DNA of 64,000 bases from Paraburkholderia sp. CNPSo 3274 (GTDB lineage Bacteria; Pseudomonadota; Gammaproteobacteria; Burkholderiales; Burkholderiaceae): positions 24,888 through 88,887 of the forward strand of contig NZ_JAMBPR010000036.1 of assembly GCF_024206475.1 (NCBI RefSeq), in the 5' to 3' direction. Position numbers and translations under genes: made by a program. Under the pieces are notes generated by a model. That model had not been told where the DNA came from. It was given only the letters and a program-made list of their open reading frames with translations, and ran no database searches. Every line of letters starts with the position of its first letter. The stretch's first letter is position 1. Of this stretch, positions 60,985 through 64,000 are shown piece by piece.

Positions 60985-62154
60985 GTGCCGACCTCCGTCG
61001 TGGCGATATACGAGTCGTCGCCGGCCGCTTCCTTCCGGTACGAGTTGCGCACGTGCGCGACCGTCGATGCGTTTCGTGCATTCGAGCCCCAATGGCGTGC
61101 GCTTTTATCCGGAGCCGAAGCGTATTCGCCTTTCATGAGCTTCGCCTACTGCGAGGCTGCCGTCGCGGCGGCGCTGAAGAGCGGCGCGAAGGTCGAAGTC
61201 GCGACGGTGCACGACGCGCGCGACCTGCTGGCGCTATGGCCCGTTGCGATCACGCGCAAAGGCGCGTGGCGAACGGCCCGGGCGCTGGGCTGCGGATGCG
61301 GCGAGGAATACGGCGGCCCGCTGATCGCCGACACCCGGCGCGCAGAACTTTACGATGCGGCGGTCCAGGCGGTCTTGCGGATTCACGCCGACGTGCTCCA
61401 CATTCCGATGCTGGAAAACGGCAGCACACTGCAGCTTGCGCTCGACGCCGCGCCGCAGTCATGGGTGCTGCGCGCGCTGCCGCCGCGCTGGCGCGTGATG
61501 CCCGGCTATTCGATCAACCTGCGCGCCGCGCCCACATGGAACGATTTCCTCGCAACGCGGCACTCGACGCTGCGCGCCGCGCTGCGTTCGAGCGCGAAGC
61601 GGTTGCGGCGCGAAGGCGAAGTCAGTTTTGGGTGGTGCAACAGCGCCGAGGACACCGAGCGCGTGTTGAGGTGGCTATTCGCCAACAAACGCCAATGGGC
61701 GCTCAAGCGTGGAATCGAATCGCCCTATTTGATGGACGACAGCGTACGCGATTTCTTCATCGACCTTGCAAAGCGAACCGACCTGACCAGCCTGCCGCTC
61801 GTCGCCTGTGTGCAGGTCAATGGGCAGCCAGTGGCGGCATCGGTCAATCTCGTCGGTGCGCGCAGCGTCGAGTATTTGATCACCACCTATGACGAGGCGT
61901 TCAGCGTATTTTCGGTGGGGAACCTGCTGATCGAATACATCGCGCAATGGGCCCAGGCCCATGGCCGCGATTTCGACTTTCGGCCGCTACACGGCGACTA
62001 CAAGGTGCGTTGGGCGGATCGCGAGACAAAGCACGAATCGCGTATCGTCGTGCTCAACGCACGCGGGCGGCTCATCGAGTTGGCGCTGTCATGGGCACAG
62101 GCCAGGCGCGTTTATCGAAAAGTCACGACGCTTGTCATGGCGCGCCTGAAATGA
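60985..62154 (+). CDS. GNAT-fold (CelD/BioF2-like) acyltransferase
   Basis: 389-aa protein of the BioF2-like/FemAB-type acetyltransferase group often found in exopolysaccharide loci. N-terminal part has FEPQWRALLSGAEAYSPFMSFAYCEA, the family opening; the GNAT core lies in the C-terminal half (RHSTLRAALRSSAKRLRREGEVSF, LVACVQVNGQPVAASVNLVG, SVGNLLIEYIAQWA, HGRDFDFRPLHGDYKVRW). Start is GTG with AGGAG 7 bases upstream. Likely co-transcribed with the methyltransferase. Probably transfers an acyl or aminoacyl group to a sugar or cell-surface polymer; the target is not known. Confidence 0.85.
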   Translation: MPTSVVAIYESSPAASFRYELRTCATVDAFRAFEPQWRALLSGAEAYSPFMSFAYCEAAVAAALKSGAKVEVATVHDARDLLALWPVAITRKGAWRTARALGCGCGEEYGGPLIADTRRAELYDAAVQAVLRIHADVLHIPMLENGSTLQLALDAAPQSWVLRALPPRWRVMPGYSINLRAAPTWNDFLATRHSTLRAALRSSAKRLRREGEVSFGWCNSAEDTERVLRWLFANKRQWALKRGIESPYLMDDSVRDFFIDLAKRTDLTSLPLVACVQVNGQPVAASVNLVGARSVEYLITTYDEAFSVFSVGNLLIEYIAQWAQAHGRDFDFRPLHGDYKVRWADRETKHESRIVVLNARGRLIELALSWAQARRVYRKVTTLVMARLK

Positions 62155-62178
62155 GCGAATGGCGTGCATAGGCACCCC

Positions 62179-63531
62179 TCACGGCCTCACCACACCACCC
62201 TCCCCGTGCGTTTCGGTTTGCGGCGAATCGTCGAGCGTTTCGAGCGCCGGGTCGTGATGGAGGACGAGCGCCGCGCCCGCGCCCACGAGCCCGGCTCCCG
62301 CAAGACATAGCAGGCCCGCGCCGAAGCCGCCCGTGCTGTCCTTGATCCAGCCCATCGCGTAGGGGCCGAAAAAGCCCGCCAGATTGCCGAGCGAATTGAC
62401 GGCGGCAATGCCGCCGGCCGCTGCCGCGCCCGAAAGGAACGCGGCCGGCAGCGTCCAGATCACCGGCAGGCAACCGAAAATACCGAAACCCGCAATGGAA
62501 AGCGCCAGCATCTTGAGCACCGGGTTATCGAGTCCTGCCGCAGCGGCAATACCGGCGGCCGCGACAGCCAGCGCAAATGCGACGTGACGCTTGCGTTCCA
62601 GGCGGCGGTCGGAATGCCGACCCCATAGCACCATCGAAACGACGCCCACCGCGTAGGGCAGCGCAGTGACAAAGCCCGTCTGCAAATTCGTGAGCCCGAA
62701 CGCCTTGACGATCTGCGGCAGGAAGAAGCTTAGACCGTAATTGGTTGCATTCGCACCGAAATAGATCAGCGCCACCGCCAGCACGCGCGGATTGATCAGC
62801 GCCTCCAGCACGCTGAACGTGCGCACCTTCTCCCGATGACGGCGCTCCTGCGCCTGGCGATCGACGAGCCAGCGGCGCTCGTCGTCGGCGAGCCAGCTGG
62901 CGTCGGCGGGTTTGTCGGTCAGATAGAACAGCACGGCCACAGAGAGCACGAGCGCAGGTATCGCCTCGATCAGGTAAACCCACTGCCAGCCCGCAAGCCC
63001 CCCTCTGCCGTCCAGCGAAAGCAGCGCGCCGGAAACCGGACCGCCAATCACCGTCGACAAAGGAATGGCAGCCATGAAATAGCCCACCACGCGCGCGCGG
63101 TATTTGGCGGGAAACCAGAGCGTAAGCAGAAAGATGATGCCGGGGAAGAAACCCGCTTCAGCAATGCCGAGAAAGATACGCAATCCATAGAATACGTGCG
63201 CGTTCGACATGCCAGTCATGCGGGCGAGGTCCGGAATGAACGCCATCGCACCCGCGATAATGCCCCACGTGAACATGATGCGCGCGATCCAGCGTCTTGC
63301 GCCGAAACGTTCGAGCAGCAGGTTCGACGGCACCTCGAAGAAGAAATAGGCGATGAAGAAGATCCCTGCGCCAAAGCCGAACGCGCTCGCGGAAAGATCG
63401 AGTGCCTTGTTCATCTGCAGTGCGGCAAAGCCGACGTTGACCCGATCGAGATACGCCACGAAATAGCAAACGATCAGGAACGGCACGAGCCTTGCCGTCA
63501 CGCGCGCCATGGTGCGGGTTTCAAGCTCCAT
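62179..63531 (-). CDS. MFS transporter, anion:cation symporter family
   Basis: 450-aa inner-membrane symporter of the ACS family (phthalate/tartrate/hexuronate type). The TM1 signature CYFVAYLDRVNVGFAALQM, loop motif LERFGARRWIARIMFTWG and RIFLGIAEAGFFPGIIFLLTLWFPA are all present; 12 helices with a charged tail. AAGGAG precedes the start. Convergent with the GNAT gene. No catabolic enzyme is adjacent in the window to indicate the organic acid carried. Confidence 0.9.
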   Translation of the reverse strand: MELETRTMARVTARLVPFLIVCYFVAYLDRVNVGFAALQMNKALDLSASAFGFGAGIFFIAYFFFEVPSNLLLERFGARRWIARIMFTWGIIAGAMAFIPDLARMTGMSNAHVFYGLRIFLGIAEAGFFPGIIFLLTLWFPAKYRARVVGYFMAAIPLSTVIGGPVSGALLSLDGRGGLAGWQWVYLIEAIPALVLSVAVLFYLTDKPADASWLADDERRWLVDRQAQERRHREKVRTFSVLEALINPRVLAVALIYFGANATNYGLSFFLPQIVKAFGLTNLQTGFVTALPYAVGVVSMVLWGRHSDRRLERKRHVAFALAVAAAGIAAAAGLDNPVLKMLALSIAGFGIFGCLPVIWTLPAAFLSGAAAAGGIAAVNSLGNLAGFFGPYAMGWIKDSTGGFGAGLLCLAGAGLVGAGAALVLHHDPALETLDDSPQTETHGEGGVVRP

Positions 63532-63688
63532 ATCTGTCTCCTTCGAGGCCGGCTGCGCGGCGCGGTGCGCCAGTCACGGGCCGGACCGTTCGTCAGTTTG
63601 GTATCGTCAAAGACTAGTCGCTCGCGGCGCGATACGAAAGGACGGTTCACATGGTGGGATCTGGACCGAAAACGGAATTAAGGCGGAA

Positions 63689-64000
63689 TTAAAGCTTCGG
63701 ACACGAAAGCACTTGCAATGGCTGCGTGGCAACGCCGGGCTGAGCGCCACGGGCCGGTGTGCCCTGCGGAGGCGTTGAAACGAGGCGCACACTGTCTGGA
63801 CCCGCGTTGGCCAGTGCGTACTTCTCCTCGCTGCCTTCGGGTTGCCAGTACGCGCGAAATACAGGTCCATCGCTGAAAACGAGCAGCGTGCCGTGCGTGG
63901 CCTGCCCTGCGGAAACGAAATCGACCGGTTCGCCGCTCCGTAATGCGAAGCCGCCGGCGGCGTTCGCCCCCACGAGCCTGCCGCACGGCGGCGCGGCGTC
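63689..64000 (-). CDS. C-terminal part of a protein running off the window edge
   Basis: The frame is open from the window edge to the stop at 63689 (at least 103 codons). It contains GGFALRSGEPVDFVSAGQATHGTLLVF and YWQPEGSEEKYALANAGPDSVRLV, a beta-rich pattern, ending LQVLSCPKL. Two cysteines (one near the edge, one four residues from the end) may pair, consistent with a periplasmic protein. The N-terminus, including any signal peptide, is outside the window, so start and family cannot be judged. Confidence 0.65.
   Translation of the reverse strand, partial: DAAPPCGRLVGANAAGGFALRSGEPVDFVSAGQATHGTLLVFSDGPVFRAYWQPEGSEEKYALANAGPDSVRLVSTPPQGTPARGAQPGVATQPLQVLSCPKL

Noticed and set aside
1..64000. 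CRISPR arrays, tRNA or rRNA genes, insertion sequences, prophage genes
   Set aside because: No regularly spaced repeats, cloverleaf-like sequences, transposase or integrase proteins were seen on reading both strands.

Overview
The window is a contiguous piece of a high-GC chromosome from a betaproteobacterium, most likely family Burkholderiaceae (Paraburkholderia, Caballeronia or Burkholderia). This rests on several features seen together: a cytochrome bo3 operon, a phasin, two OmpC-type trimeric porins starting their mature part with SSVTLYG/GSVTLYG, many MFS, GntR, AraC and TetR proteins, and a typical Anbu gene cluster. No rRNA, tRNA, CRISPR array, transposase or integrase was recognised. 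Species identity is inference.

Layout. 0-6 kb: cyoABCD on the minus strand between a promoter and a strong terminator, preceded by an isolated nuoM paralogue. 6-12.5 kb: a Fur-box-controlled Cys-rich unknown protein, two MFS transporters, a 584-bp non-coding stretch with three diverged repeats each carrying an inverted pair of DnaA-box-like sites, and a Tat-exported phosphoesterase. 12.6-16.8 kb: the four-gene Anbu cluster (ATP-grasp, alpha-E, transglutaminase-like protease, Anbu proteasome-like peptidase). 17-23.3 kb: processive glycosyltransferase with cytochrome b561, catalase, a phasin with paired operators, and a secreted alpha/beta hydrolase.

23.3-46.4 kb is a large sugar-acid catabolism region. 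A FadR-type GntR regulator, aldose epimerase, SMP-30 lactonase and RraA-like protein lie on the minus strand. They are divergent from an ExuT-like MFS importer and a uronate-dehydrogenase-like SDR. Then follow an amidohydrolase, a porin, an IlvD/Edd dehydratase co-transcribed with a complete ABC importer, a 2,5-dioxovalerate-type aldehyde dehydrogenase and a DapA-family dehydratase. Together these could import a uronate or aldonate and convert it to 2-oxoglutarate. The palindrome GTTGTNNNACAAC recurs at the promoters of these units and probably marks the GntR regulon. A three-subunit Tat/Sec flavocytochrome dehydrogenase and a second porin follow, behind a LacI-type palindrome.

46.4-52 kb holds an AraC regulator and an EamA transporter, then a run of decayed genes: a fatty-acid desaturase with an in-frame amber codon, two back-to-back C-terminal fragments (sugar-binding protein and LacI regulator) joined by a deletion, and a TehA/SLAC1-type gene with a frameshift and an internal deletion. 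52-64 kb: an acuR-acuI-like acrylate detoxification pair, AraC and NmrA-like genes, a large secreted protein of unknown function, a Pho-box-controlled solitary pstS, small unknown proteins, a methyltransferase next to a GNAT/CelD-like protein, an MFS transporter and a gene cut by the window edge.
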